From positions 248,001 to 312,000 of the forward strand of contig JAQPZY010001098.1 in assembly GCA_029931535.1 (NCBI GenBank): a stretch of DNA of 64,000 bases. Direction: 5' to 3'. Below are positions 1-11,904 of the stretch, one piece after another; position 1 is the first letter of the stretch, and every line of letters begins with the position of its first letter. Origin of the DNA: Margaritifera margaritifera (Eukaryota; Mollusca; Bivalvia; Unionida; Margaritiferidae). Both the position numbers and the translations under genes were made by a program. The notes beneath the pieces were generated by a model that saw only the letters and a list, made by a program, of their open reading frames with translations, made no database searches and was not told the DNA's origin.

Positions 1-251
1 ATAAATGCTGGGTTATACTGAGGATGTAATAACACTGATGTATGAATAGATGGACTTGTGGAATTTACATTAAAGTAGAAATACTCTGCTTGATGTCATG
101 TGTATTATATCATTTCAACATCCCTCATTGTTGGCAGCAATTCATATTATGTGCACTTTAAGAATACCTCGTGTTGGAATAACATGATCACATTATTTTG
201 CCTGTATTGACATATCATATTGCTCTTATTAGTTACAGAAGGCACATTATA
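1..251. other. AT-rich sequence, no gene seen
   Basis: No supported coding or RNA feature. The short minus-strand reading frame here has no recognisable domain and runs into the neighbouring repeat. TACATGTA, a palindrome that is very common in this window, occurs just inside the next element at 264-271. Confidence 0.6.
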
Positions 252-1085
252 CAGTGTTGCACTTACATGTAGGGTCCTATGGGCAGGGGACAGTATCCCC
301 CACCCTCCAAATTTGGGGGACACACACCATTTTAGATGGACAAAGGAAAATAATAGTACATAATGCATTAATAGTGCTATAAAAAATAAGTTACTAGTAA
401 TCTTATTTGCTTTGACAGTTTTGCCACCTCAACTTTGTTGTCTGCACTGTACTACTATCATATTTTCCTTGGATACTTACATTATTGCAATAAAAGTTTT
501 ATCATGTGCTCAAATAACTCATGGAAACATTAACATGTTTGAGTATCTGCTTAACCTGAAATGAGCTGCACCAAGAGTGTGCACTCATTATCTACCGGCA
601 TTAAGTATAATAAACACCTCCATTTTCTGAATTACTTTTCTTTCCAATCTAACAAATCATTAATTAAATGACAAATTGTGTATTTGCTTAAATTCAATCT
701 CTTTTGTCATAATTTCAACCACAAAATAAATTAAATCTTCCTTGCCGTAGGAGTGACTTTAACATTGAAAATATGTTACACTAACGGCCTTCAAACACTT
801 TATACTGCAACCTGGCCAACTACCATAAATCTTGAATGTTTTCATTGCCAAATACATTGTTTTAAAATGGATATTCATTGCCATCTTACAGTTCTTATTA
901 CATTTCACAACTTTGGCCATTGCTAGTGCCAACAGAGACATGGATGGACATCCAATAATGAAAAGTTGTAGGCATATTTTTCAATTTATTTCCGACGAAA
1001 AAGCATGCCCAGACACAAGGTCAAGATTTGGGGGACATAATACAAAATCTTGCAGGAAACCTGCGAGACGCACTGTGCAACACTG
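252..1085. mobile_element. hAT-like non-autonomous element with CAGTGTTGCAC ends
   Basis: The left end reads CAGTGTTGCAC at 252-262 and the right end GTGCAACACTG at 1075-1085, a perfect 11-bp terminal inverted repeat. CATTATA occurs directly outside both ends (245-251 and 1086-1092), giving a 7-bp direct duplication. hAT elements usually make 8 bp and begin with CAG, so hAT-like is an inference. A related, inverted and truncated copy lies at 55108-55395. The 92-residue plus-strand frame inside (832-1110) matches a frame in that copy only because the DNA repeats. No transposase is seen. Confidence 0.65.
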
Positions 1086-2189
1086 CATTATATACCCACT
1101 CCATATTTAATAATCCTCTACTGGTTTGGTATGGTTGACTCCGGAGATTATTTACCTATGGGTTTCAATGACCTCGACTTTTGGTCAAGGTATGGGATAT
1201 TGAACTAAACTTAATGTGCAATAACCATTATTTTCTTATTAGGCTTGATATGAATGTGACTTCTGACCTCAGAGCAAAGAATCTATTGGTTTCTCTATTA
1301 CCACAAGTGCAAACAGACCATACAGATCAGCAGCAGCCCATGATGCACCAACAGATCTGAATCTATGTCGTTGGCAGTGTTATGTGCTTTACTAACATAG
1401 GAAATAAGGTACTGCATTACTCGGACACAAATTAGTAGCACTGACTTGAAAAAATCTGAATGTGAATCCTGGATATGACACTCAGGGGTGAACTGATACA
1501 TAATATGGAACCGCTAGTAGGAGCTCTGGTTTAAAACTGAGCCTAACACAAACATTAGCTCTTAATAAAACTGGTCCCAAAACATTAACCAAATTAAATG
1601 TCAGAAAATTGTCTTACTTTATAATTTATTCTATCAGAAACCTGGTTCAGGTTACTTTATGATGATAACACATAAACTTGTGCATTTAAAGTCAACACCC
1701 TGTCACGATATAAAGTAGAAGTACTACAACTTAAACTTGAACGAAGTGGGATCCTGACACCAAGGTCAAAAAAGGATACAGAAGCTCTCCCTATTCTTTA
1801 AATAATCGAGCTACATGTAAAAAGTGCACAGACTTGGTCTAACTCAATTATGTTGATATGTGGCATTGCCAGGCATTGTCAGAGTATGTTACCAGTATAT
1901 GTACCAGTCTATCCTTACCTGTATATGTACCAGTCTATCCTTACGACAAGGCATTATGGTGCTTATGTAATGTGATACAAGTTTTTTCTGTCATGTTTAA
2001 AAAGCTATAGTATCATGAAATAATATAGCAAATAGTTTCAATGATTTGTTTTCACTAATATAGCTTCCAACCTGAAGAAATATATTATTGAATCTTCTTA
2101 TCAGCATCTTCATGACTTCTGTTCTGAAAGGTTTTGCCAATGAGCTATGACAGTATTCTTAAATTCTTCCAGCAAACAGATGAAAAAAA
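1086..2189. other. Non-coding stretch with a 26-bp tandem duplication
   Basis: No gene supported. At 1893-1944 a 26-bp unit containing TATGTACCAGTCTATCC is present twice in tandem with one or two differences. The remainder is unique-looking AT-rich sequence. Confidence 0.55.
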
Positions 2190-2314
2190 GTCTATTGGAC
2201 ATGAATCAGATTCCGATTGGACCCATAATTTCAAAGGCAGCTGCTCCAACAATTGCTGAAAGTGTTACCTTCATATGTAATCAAAGTATAAAGACTGGAC
2301 AGTTCCCTAAATTA
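2190..2314 (+). pseudogene. LINE reverse transcriptase fragment, upstream part
   Basis: Read from 2198, the frame gives a segment with PIGPIISKAAAP and SIKTGQFPKL, resembling the region before the RT catalytic core of LINEs (select a body or outcome, then 'TG.FP..WK.A.VTPI.K'). It ends in a stop at the edge of an insertion, and the protein resumes at about 2901 with EVTPILKYG. The fragment is therefore the 5' part of the LINE annotated downstream, split by an insertion. A frameshift lies near 2190. Confidence 0.6.
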
Positions 2315-2900
2315 TGAGCTAAATAATAATAATAATAATAACAATAACTTTTTTAAAGAGGATGACACAATTAGTTGCACTGAACTATGGCCCTCTATTA
2401 TATGTATATTTACATACAGAGTACATAGTTGCTACACACAATAAAGAAAGGCACATACAACTCTTAATTCTTTCTATATAAAAAAAATGCAAAAAAATTA
2501 AAAACAAAACAAACAAAAAACAACATCAATACACAACTTCATACCAGAAAAAAAAAGACAACAAAAATTAATAAGCTAAATTTATATATGGACATAATAA
2601 ACAGAAAATTTTATTAGAACATGCTCCAACTAGGTACATGTATATTGTATACATACAGTACAAAAATAGTGAGATAACAAAATGGAAGGTTTGGAAATGT
2701 ATACTTCAAGTTATATATTTGTCATATCAAACATGTTCCACTTTTCATTCACTGAACTGGATTATAATTAAATGCATTTATATTTGCACTTTCTCTAATG
2801 TCCTTTGGGGTTCTGTTCCAAATTAGTAGCCATGAATATTCACAACTTTTTTTAAAATATTTATTTGGTTTTGGAATGGAAAGATGGTTAGCTTAAATCA
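2315..2900 (-). mobile_element. Insertion carrying an inverted LINE 3' tail
   Basis: This block interrupts the RT reading frame between KTGQFPKL and EVTPILK. Its left end is an AAT-repeat array followed by AAAGAGGATGACACAATTAG. Read on the minus strand this resembles the LINE tail at 4440-4532 (AACTAATT, then CCTCTT, then an ATT array). The simplest reading is that a related LINE tail, in opposite orientation, inserted into the older LINE. The inner part, up to 2900, is A-rich and unrecognised. Confidence 0.45.
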
Positions 2901-4532
2901 ACCTTAAATAGGGAAGTTACGCCCATTTTGAAATATGGAATTAAGGATGAAGTCAACAACTACAGACCCATTTCCATCCTTCCTTCCTTGGCAAAATTAA
3001 TAGAAAAACATCTGCATGATTCTGTAATTTTGATTATACAAAAACACAAACTTTTCTCTATGATTAGGCAAAACCACTTTTGTGAAATGGCCTATTACAT
3101 GTATCAATGGTAGACAAGTGTTTAAAGGCCTTAGGCAATATAAAATTGGTTGCAACATTAACAGTTGACTTCAGAAAGGCTATTAATCTAGTAGACCATC
3201 ACATTCTTTTAAGAATCTGAAAATGAATCACTGTAGCAAAAAACACTATTACTTGGTTTGAATCATACTTGAGCAATGTCTCAAAAAGTCATCTTTCTGA
3301 AGAAAAACCTACAGGTTGTGGAGTGCCACAAGGGTACATTTTAGCTCCACTTCTATTCCTAATTTTCATCAATAACTTACCTCTAATTACAGGAAATACT
3401 ATACAAACAACTGACCTTTGTGTAGATGATACAACTTTATCAGATGCAAAAGAATCTCAAAGTGAACTTGAATGTACACTTCAAAGTGCACTAAACAAAC
3501 TTCAGTTATGGTGTAATGAAATTGGAACGCTACTCAATATGGACAAAACCAAAGTTTTACTTATCACTACCAAATAGAGGCAATCAAGACTTCAGCATAA
3601 CCATCTCAATCTTTATAATACCACCTCACAAATGATGAATAATGATAAGATACATGGTGTACAAGTTGATAATAGCTGTGAAATGAACTTATCAATCACA
3701 TCATTAAAAAAGTTAACTCTTACCTTTGGCTACTTGAGAAAATTAGAAATAACATTCCTTTGAAACATCGCATTATGTTCGACAAAAGTTTTGTTCAGCC
3801 ACTGTTTGACTGTTACAATATTATATGGGGTAATTCTGCTAGTAAAAATGTACACAAACTGTTAAAGTTACAAAAAGAGCTTGTAAAATCATAACTGATA
3901 CTCCATTCAACAACATTTTTGAAGCAAAGAAACAGCTGAAAACTATGTATACATGAACATATATTTCTCAGAAAAGCAAAAAGGATGTATAAAATATATA
4001 ACAAATCAGCTCCCGAGTATCTACATTATCTTTTCTAATTGACCAGAGCAGGGCAATACTTGTAAGCAGAGGTCCACAGTTTCAAATAATAACAAACTTC
4101 TAAATCCAACAAAGAACTCTTTAAAAGAAGCTTTCAGTATTCAGTATTCTATGGAATAAAATTCCAAAGGAAATTAAACTGTACAATCCTTTTATGAAAG
4201 AATGATTGCTTGCATGAAATATAACAGTTCAATATTCAGTGTCCACCACTTCATGTAGACATTCAAATATAAATTTGTACATAAACTGTCACATGCTTAT
4301 CTTTGTATATTGTTATACTATCAGTTCAAGTGTGTTGACTCGTGTGAAAATGTGTTGTGTATGTGTTTCTGTGTGAATGTGTAGTGTTTAGCTGTGAACA
4401 TGGCATTTATATGCATATATTTTCTGTAAATATTGTACATAATAGATAGCCTCAAGGTAGATTAGTTCTTTATAACTAATTTAGTCAACCTCTTAAAAGA
4501 GGACATTATTATTATTATTATTATTATTATTA
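2901..4532 (+). pseudogene. Decayed non-LTR retrotransposon (LINE) RT and 3' end
   Basis: Two in-frame blocks show an RT. Block 1 (2928-3113) has EVNNYRPISILPSLAKLIEKH, and the following DNA gives VDFRKAINLVDHHILL in a shifted frame (RT motif A, catalytic Asp). Block 2 (3269-3577) has GVPQGYILAPLLFLIFINNLP and then CVDD in place of the usual (Y/F)ADD, with LWCNEIGTLLNMDKTKVLL after it. Several stops and frameshifts separate the blocks, so it is dead. The 3' end is an ATT array at about 4507-4532, as in L2/CR1-like elements with a microsatellite tail. The clade cannot be fixed by eye. Confidence 0.8.
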
Positions 4533-5244
4533 AAAAATTAATAAATAAAAAATGCATCATTGCCATCCTCAGCAACAAAAATGATATCTAGCAAAACACA
4601 AGCTTCTTGCAAAAGTCTAGAGAAGGAGATGGCGTGGATTGATCAATTCAAGCGTATTAACATAAAATCTTTTTTGGCTGCCCCATCATAATACTGTACT
4701 CAACATTTCAATTAACAAAATGTTACTCTAGACACAGAAATATATCTCATAATTGACAAATGCAGCCTTATGATTGGTCAGAATATTTTAGAGTAAGTTC
4801 TAAAGTCGAGTAAAGTTTAATGATGGAGGGGCATGGCCCCATATTCTTGAAACATTTGGAGCAATAAAACTCAACGTCAAGCTCAAACTCAGCAAATTTT
4901 TACCTTAAGTAACTTTGATTAGGTAGAATGAAGTTAAAGTCATGGAACTTTAAGGATTTTCCAAATTTTGGTTCTTCAACCAGCAGTGCCAAGTTTCAAT
5001 GAGATGGAAACAGTGTTCAAACCTTGGATAAAAAAACTGTAGGACAGAAAGGTTTAAAGCAAATGTAAACAGCAAGCCCTTCTTGGGAGCTGTAGATCCT
5101 ACCATCTATATGACAAAATAAAAGAAAATAAAGATTTTAAGCCTAAATAACATTGTTTACTTGTCGTTGATCTTTTGATTGGGCAGTATTTACCCCATTT
5201 CAATGTCTTTTCAATTTTCTGCGCTTCAGTGAGTAAAACACAAG
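4533..5244. other. Non-coding stretch
   Basis: Nothing supportable as a gene. A 90-residue minus-strand frame at 5099-5371 runs into the MITE at 5247 and is a shadow of it. Confidence 0.55.
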
Positions 5245-5246
5245 TA

Positions 5247-5463
5247 CCATATATACTCTCGTATAAGCGGATACCAACTGCAAACTGCATAGACCCAGAT
5301 TTGCCATCGCATAATGCACTGGCAGATCTGGGTCTATGCAGTTTGTAAGAACTAATCAGTAGAACAAACAAAGTACACCATGATCTGCTGGTGCATTGTG
5401 TGATGGCAGATCAGGGTCTATGCTGTTTGCATTTGGACCCGAAATATATGCGAGTACATATGG
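5247..5463 (+). mobile_element. Double-hairpin MITE, copy 1
   Basis: The element is flanked by TA on both sides (5245-5246 and 5464-5465), with inverted ends CCATATATACTC and GAGTACATATGG. Inside are two long inverted repeats in series. Hairpin A has arms around CTGCATAGACCCAGATC. Hairpin B has arms around CATAGACCCTGATC. TA duplication points to a Tc1/mariner-type source (family knowledge). At least twelve more copies lie in this window. Confidence 0.8.
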
Positions 5464-5465
5464 TA

Positions 5466-7697
5466 CACACATAAGACATGATCTGAAAATTTAAGATGTT
5501 TGCACAGTCAAACTCCTGAATTAAAAATAGAAAAAATTGAGGAGAAAAAAAAGGAAAATGGTTTTATTTAATTGACCTGGTTAGACTTTTGTTGCATAAA
5601 TGCTATGTTAGTTCAAATACAGTGTTAAAAAATCAATAATGGTGAAAGTCTTCAAAGTGTTATTTTATAATACTTTTTGTGAAACATTGAGATTTTAAAT
5701 TCTTTTCTCATGTAAAATTTACTGCAGTCTTCACAAAATTTACTGTTACAATTACTGAAGTGTTAGTACTGCATTACCTCCCTTGACTAAGGCTTGGTTT
5801 GCTATTATGTGTGACGTCATTCTAGAACAAGCCGGCCAGCTACAAATGTAAAAGTGCATTTACTGCACGGTCATATTATCAAGTAAAATTATGGACTTTG
5901 TGCAGTATATGTTCACAAATTGTGATCAAAAACAGAAAAAGGGTCACTGTTTTCCTTTTTTTAAATTTCAAAATTAAGAAAGACAGAAAATAGCGATCTA
6001 CTTATTATATTGTGTGAAACCAGGAAGTATTATGAAGAGCTTTGCGAGTAGGCCCTACTGCTCATATTTTTTTCCACACAATTTACAAGCAAATAAATCA
6101 TCACCAACCCTTTAAATTATTTAAAAAGGATTTCTACATATAATTTTGGCAAAATTAATCAGGTGAAAATCTGAGCAATATAGAAAAAGAAAGAGAAGGC
6201 AAAGAAAACTTGTGAATAATAAGTAATCCACTTTCATAGGGTACAGAAATTTGAACTACAAACACGTATCTTCATTAAACCTTTGTTTTATCAATTTACG
6301 ACTAAGAAATAAGAGCACAGCAAATATGAAGTTGAACATGGCAAAATTATATTATGTTATGAGACAACGGGTTATATTTAAAGCGAGTGGGGTTCCTCAT
6401 ATACCACTTTAAAAAACAGCCGTTTATTTTTGAAGAGTTATTGTCGATATTTTTGACTAAAATACGGATCTGATGTACTTTTTTTCTCAATGTGGTTTAT
6501 ATAGTGTATAAGAGAATGTCATGATCATGCTTCTGCGTTTGAATGCACAATATTTCTTTAATTATTTTTAATAACTGTCAACATTTGTTTTCCTTTCTTT
6601 TTACTGACCATAGACATTTCAATTTCTTAAATTTCCACAGAATTACTGTTCATTTCATAATCTGCCATAAATGGTCTACACTGTTAACACTATGTTAGCA
6701 AGTTCACTTCCACGTGCACATCAGGGGCGGGTAATACCTATGCAAACTTATCTGAGAGTCATACTTGTACATGCAATTATTTGTAAAAGATGCATTAATA
6801 ATTTATAATAACAACGAAAAAGGGGTTTTCAGGTATGGAAGAATCAAAAGTCAGTTAAACAGAAACCACCATAGTTGAACACAGGAGTCAGCCTGAAGGA
6901 CTGATGTTTTGCCAAATGCACAGGTCCTGTTACAATACTTCAACAGTAGACCTACAGGCAACAGGAATTTCGAACACTGATTCCAAGTATCATACCCAAT
7001 TTGGAGGTTTTAAGCTTGAGCAGAAGCTAAATGTTCCAAATATTTTAAGAATACTGGGTCTAGAGATCATGAAATTTTTAGCTTGAGAGTCTGAGATTTC
7101 TACTCGTTCAATCAGAATTTTCTTTTACTGTTGCAACATTTTGCTTTCAGCAAAAGTTCAAAAATCAAGTTAGAACATTTCATGATCTTCAGTCCTGATG
7201 CGCTACATGTAAATCTCTGGGCAGCAACTAAATAAATTGTTCAAGCCAACATATCTTCAAGCGAGGATCAGACCAAACTTACTTGTATTTTCCTTGGGTT
7301 TGGTTGTGCCTGTCAAGACACATATAAAATTCTTGTAGATACTTACCAGAACTGGTCCATACAGCAGAATCATGCGCTTTCATTAATCAATGATTCAATG
7401 TGACATATTTTTTTGAGACAGAAAATTTTATTTAAACCGAAACAATTCTGTTCATGAATTGGTCACAAGTCAAAAATTCAAAATTTCAATATCTCCTTCA
7501 TAGAAGTGAGACAAAAAGTTGTCAAACATTCAAAAATGTACTTTATTATAATTGGAGATATACCTAAAGACTATAAAGAATCTGAATATTTTTCTGAATT
7601 CACACTCCATTAATGATGTTAGTGATACATGTTCACAAGTATATAATAAAACTCTGATACTGGATGAAAATATTATTCTCATATACACATAGCAATA

Positions 7698-7699
<2 letters not shown>
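5466..7699. other. Non-coding stretch, no gene seen
   Basis: AT-rich sequence without a supported coding region. A 60-residue plus-strand frame at 6904-7086 has no domain or splice context. A perfect CRE-like octamer TGACGTCA lies at 5812-5819, but with no adjacent transcription unit it has no clear meaning. Confidence 0.55.

Positions 7700-7729
<30 letters not shown>
7700..7729. repeat. (TG)n microsatellite
   Basis: About fifteen uninterrupted TG dinucleotides, ending at the TA that borders the next MITE. Confidence 0.95.
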
Positions 7730-7730
<1 letters not shown>

Positions 7731-7731
<1 letters not shown>

Positions 7732-8051
7732 AGCTCTCCCCCGTTAAAACACCTTGTTATAACCCGATTCTGGATTTAACATATACTACTATGTACCCCA
7801 TGACCAAAATCATACTGATGAATAACAATAAGGGTTCAAAGAAAACTTGGTTTTATATCTTCATTTCCTTTTGAAAATACAATTATTTAACAAAGTTTGA
7901 TAGTGCCCACTATACCACGGTTCTGTATATTACGTTATTCTCAATATATCGTGTTTCCGTAATATCGCAGTTCTCAATATAATGTGGTTTGGTATGTATC
8001 GCGGTCTGCAGTAATTGACACCAATTACTGCATTATAGTGAGGTAGAGCTG
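7731..8051. mobile_element. Pogo/Tigger-like MITE
   Basis: Flanked by TA (7729-7730 and 8052-8053), with ends CAGCTCTCCCCCG and GAGGTAGAGCTG, which pair as inverted repeats apart from one or two changes. The interior has GTTATAACCCG-like and TATCGTG-like stretches typical of pogo/Tigger miniature elements (family knowledge). No transposase frame is present. A pogo-like helix-turn-helix remnant lies 0.8 kb downstream, but a link between the two is not shown. Confidence 0.6.
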
Positions 8052-8125
8052 TACAATGAAACCACTAAAAACCAAACCTCTGCCTTTGGTATACTGGAAT
8101 CCCCTCAAAGTCAAATGTGTGTGTA

Positions 8126-8156
8126 GGGGTGGGTGGGGTGGGGGGGGGGGGGGGGG
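8126..8156. repeat. Poly-G tract
   Basis: A run of GGGGTGGGTGGGGTG followed by about seventeen G, a potential G-quadruplex. The glycine- and proline-rich reading frames across it are artefacts of the run. Confidence 0.9.
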
Positions 8157-8858
8157 CAATTTTTTCACATTTTTTTCCTCCTTTAAAATTATAATTTTTT
8201 CCCCAGTAAACCGAAACCCCTCTACTTTGAAAACCCATACAAATTTGATTCAAATATCAATTTTGCACAAAAATTCCCCCATAAAACCAAAACTCATTTC
8301 AAACTTGGAAATGTATTTTAGATGCTAAATTCTTGACATACGTTGGACCAGATTATTTATGGTTAGCAAATACTGAAGTAGGTTTATCAGTGAGAAAGTG
8401 TCATGAGGACATGTGAGGCTAAAACAATACGTGACATTCGCACAGATACAAATTAGGGCTGACAACAGGCTAATCTGAAGTCTTTGCACCATAAAAAAAA
8501 GAGTCAGCTTTTAAGGTAAAGTATTAATAACTAAATGTTTGTAAATAAACCATTCATAAAAGATTATTTTTATCTACTTACTATTTAATTGTGATTGATG
8601 CTTTTTATTTATATAAATGATCAATAGAATGGTTTTTTTTATTATTTATTTAATTAAATATCCAGGTTTTATTAACCAGGAAAGATGCCTCGCTTTCAAT
8701 GCTTTGCCAATGGAGACTGACAAAACAGTATTCTAAAAGTCAGATTCACTCAACTGATTTTCAAAGGAGAAAAATAATTACATGTATTTAAGTAGCCATG
8801 ACCGTTATTTGTCTCCGCATGCATGTCAAGATGTCCAGAATGAGCAGCTACGTGTCTT
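8157..8858. other. Non-coding stretch
   Basis: Nothing recognised. Very AT-rich between 8510 and 8670. Confidence 0.5.
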
Positions 8859-9002
8859 ATGATTGAGCTATATTTAAAGAATAACATTAGTTTGATCAAA
8901 GTGTGTGAATCTGTGCCAAAACTCACTTTGAAGAAACTAGGGGAAAAATTTGAGATAGGAACATCTATTGTATCAGATATTCTAAAGAAAATGGAATTTT
9001 AC
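8859..9002 (+). pseudogene. Pogo/Tigger-type transposase N-terminal HTH remnant
   Basis: The first 48 residues of the frame starting at 8859 contain LIKVCESVPKLTLKKLGEKF followed by EIGTSIVSDILKK. This matches the CENP-B/pogo N-terminal helix-turn-helix pattern (ENP..T...LAEKFGIG.STVSDILK). The match is from family knowledge, not a search. The frame then runs straight into a long CT microsatellite, which adds over 70 Ser/Leu residues. The transposase body is missing, so this is a broken fragment and not a 181-residue gene. Confidence 0.6.
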
Positions 9003-9005
9003 ATT

Positions 9006-9010
9006 CTATC

Positions 9011-9052
<42 letters not shown>

Positions 9053-9182
9053 TCTCTCTCTCTCTTCTCTCTCTCTTTCTCTCTCTTTCTCTCCCTCTCT
9101 CTCTTTCTCTCTCTCTCTCTTCTCTCTCTCTTTCTCTCTCTCTCTTCTCTCTCTCTTTCTCTCTCTCTCTTTCTCTCCCTCC

Positions 9183-9230
<48 letters not shown>

Positions 9231-9232
9231 CA
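9006..9232. repeat. Long (CT)n/(CTTT)n microsatellite
   Basis: About 225 bp of pure pyrimidine, mostly CT with interspersed CTT, CCT and TTTCT. It produces the spurious Ser/Leu frame on plus and Arg/Glu frames on minus. A mirror-symmetric polypyrimidine tract of this length can form H-DNA (general knowledge). Confidence 0.95.
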
Positions 9233-10461
9233 AATAAGCCCTCAGTATACCAAAAACCTCTCAAAAACCCAAAAATTTAGTTTGTTACCAAGGGTTTTCA
9301 GTTTTGAGGTGCTTCACTGTTTATGTATGTGTGCATATATATGTCTGTGTGTATATGTGTGTGTGTGTGGGAGAGAAAAATTTTTAGTTGAAGGAGAGTA
9401 CTAATTGATATACCCTCTTAAAATAAACTATTACTATTATTTAAGGAAGGCTCTAAGTAACTGCACATCATTCAACATTTCAAATCTGTACTGCAGTATT
9501 TCCCACACCTATGTGTATATTTTAATCTTGATTGAACAGTTTCATAATTTTCTAAATTCAATCTTTGCCAATTAAGAAACAATCATCAATGAGCTTTACA
9601 CCATATAAAATCTGATTGCCTTGAGTAAAAACTCTGAATATGAAAAGGAATATTTGAAACAGGTAATAAAATCTAAGGAAAACCACATACAAGAATCTTT
9701 TTGGAAGTCACTGTCAGCAGACTGGTTTACATGCTTCATTCCTGGACTTATTTTTCATGCTGGGTATTAACCAGTCCACTCAACAGAAGATAGCCCAGAG
9801 AGGATCATTAAGAAATAACACTGGTGGTCACTGAGAACAAGTAAGTAGTTTCAGGACAATGACTGCAATTCACATCGAGGTTTAAGTAGCTGTCATCTTG
9901 ATAGTTGCTGGACATCAAAGCTGGTCACTGGCTTTTTTTTAAAAACCTCTCTCCCACTTACACAAATGAGTGGTGGGCTATAGTGAAATTTCCAATATGA
10001 GATTTTTTTAAAAAAATGAATATTGACCGTTATAAGAAAATCTGGGGGTGACAAAAAACCCACTATATTTCAGGAAGAATGATAAGAATGTACAAGAACA
10101 CACTTTAAGAACTTCTTAAAAAGTTAAAATTATAGTGTGCTATAGATGGAGAAACCCTTATTTCCCATGCTACATAATGTTGTTCAGGGTCATACTTGTG
10201 CACATTTTATCACAACAATGGTATACTGAAAAGGGAAGTAACCCCTACAAAAAGGTTAGGGCCTGGTTGACTTTGACTATGCCTTAAGAACGTTATTGAT
10301 GCTGCTGCTAGCAAAAATGTGACTGCTATCTCTCATTTTCATATTAACGTGGACTTGAAAACAACTACTTCCTTGCTTTCTTTAATGCCAGAACCAGAGA
10401 CGTGCATCTGGAACTCCAGATTGATTAAAAAAAATATGCCAACAAACCCAAAAAAACTTAC
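9233..10461. other. Non-coding stretch, possibly host intron
   Basis: No gene seen. Because a spliced exon follows on the minus strand, this stretch would be the downstream intron of that gene. Confidence 0.45.
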
Positions 10462-10585
10462 CTGCATATGGATGAGGGGGCATTCCTCCATGGGGTGGAC
10501 CTCCGGGCATACCCATTCGTGGCGGTGGTCCACCAGGTGGCATGCTGGGGCCAGGTCCTGGGGAGTAGCCAGGTCGAGGTGGGCC
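10462..10585 (-). CDS. Internal Pro/Gly/Met-rich exon of an unidentified gene
   Basis: On the minus strand a pyrimidine-rich acceptor (TTTTCTTTTATTCAG) precedes 124 nt encoding 41 residues rich in Pro, Gly and Met, with PPRPGYSPGPGP, PPRMGMPGGPP and GGMPPHPYAG. A canonical donor (CAG|GTAAGT) follows. Good splice sites on both sides and a GC content well above the surroundings argue for a real internal exon in phase 0 in, phase 1 out. Pro/Gly/Met-rich segments of this kind are common in RNA-binding and chromatin co-factors, but the gene cannot be named. No other exon was found; they must lie in the flanking DNA or outside the window. Confidence 0.55.
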
Positions 10586-11394
10586 CTGAATAAAAGAAAA
10601 CCAGAATGTAATCAATGATTCCTCAGGTTGCCTCTGTGAAGCTGTTACTAGTCTCCAGCAGCCCCTGTATTTAGCAAAAAATAAATTCGGACTAAAATGA
10701 TTTTGACCAGCAAGATGTTGGCCCTTGTGACAGGGTATAAAAGACATAAAATGGCAAACAAAAACATTATTTTCTATATCAAAGAAGAAGTACTTTAATG
10801 AGTTAATAAAAACCAGAGAAGATATATTTTTTTTCAAATCTTTGTTCTTCTGATTCAGAAACTATTGTCCACCCCTAGAAGTCAGATTCTACTGGGTGGA
10901 AGTCAGTTCAAAGAACAGGCTCTGAGTAACTTTAGGTATCACTACACTAATTGAGCCAATCAGCTGTTATTGCATCCTACTGTTGTCCCTAAGAAAATCA
11001 GGAATATTTTTTCTCTGATTTTTCCTGGAGATTTGCTAGCAGTGAAGAATTTTACTTGCATTCAATAGAAACAGCATTAAAGGCTAAAGAGAAAAAAATT
11101 GTTGACTGAGTACAGTCACTTGGCTTTTGCTTAGGATGACAGCAAATAGGTGTGATTGGGCTAATTCGGTAAGTCATTTCCACTCAAATTTCCACTTATT
11201 TTCATTCAAATGCAACTACTGCAAGAAGATGCAACACATTCTACATATGATTTTTGGATAGGCTGTGTCCAATTTAGCACCTAAGAGAGTCTTGGTGCAT
11301 TTGAACCTGTAACAAATGCACTGGATTTCATTACAAATGTAGAAAAATGAAGGATATGTATAAGGAAGTTAATTTAGTGGGGTAACACATTGGA
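10586..11394. other. Non-coding stretch, possibly host intron
   Basis: Upstream side of the Pro/Gly exon. The open frame continuing through 10837 on minus lacks similarity and is intron read-through. Confidence 0.45.
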
Positions 11395-11560
11395 GAGAGA
11401 GCTAAGTGCCTTTCCCTAGGGCACAACTAGGCAGCTGAGCAAGGCTGGTCTGGATGGGAATCGATCCCATGACCCTTGGATTACAAGTTTGATGCTCCCC
11501 CACCTTAGCTAAATTGTTATAAGCTACACTGACAATAACATTACAAAACTTGTACCACAC
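11395..11560 (-). repeat. tRNA-derived SINE remnant
   Basis: On the minus strand the order is TAGCTAAGGTGGGGGAGCAT (box-A-like), an anticodon-arm region around CTTGTAATCC, then GGGATCGATTCCCATCC (box-B-like GATCGATTCC). This resembles a tRNA 5' domain, followed by unique sequence, as in tRNA-headed SINEs. The same arrangement occurs at 50545-50663 and 54055-54205. Acceptor-stem pairing is lost, so it is not a working tRNA gene. Confidence 0.5.
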
Positions 11561-11904
11561 TCCCCTTGTTGCAAACTTTAGCATCATGAACATATTTGAA
11601 CCAGAGAAGTTTGAAAAGTCTGATCAGATGGTCATTGTGTTGTATCTTGTGTTGTATCTTGTATGTATTGGGCCAAATTTAATGTTAAAAACCAGGGTTT
11701 GTGGCAGATGGCGCAGGAAGATGTCCTAAAATAATATAATTGCTACATTTGTTTTAACTTGCAGATGCAAATCTGATATATTTTTAGCACCTATGTTATT
11801 CATCTTAAGGTCTCTTTATCAAGCAGATATATGAACAATGTTTGTTATTTAATGTTCAAACTATTTGAAAATATCGACAATTTCTTAAATAAAATATCGG
11901 GGGG

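Noticed and set aside
832..1110. 92-residue protein similar to a frame at 55097-55342
   Set aside because: The similarity reflects two copies of one hAT-like repeat; neither frame is conserved as protein.
5812..5819. CRE site TGACGTCA as a promoter element
   Set aside because: No transcription unit starts nearby, and an octamer palindrome alone is weak evidence.
8965..9264. Arg/Glu-rich and Ser/Leu-rich proteins over the CT repeat
   Set aside because: Both are translations of a dinucleotide repeat on the two strands.
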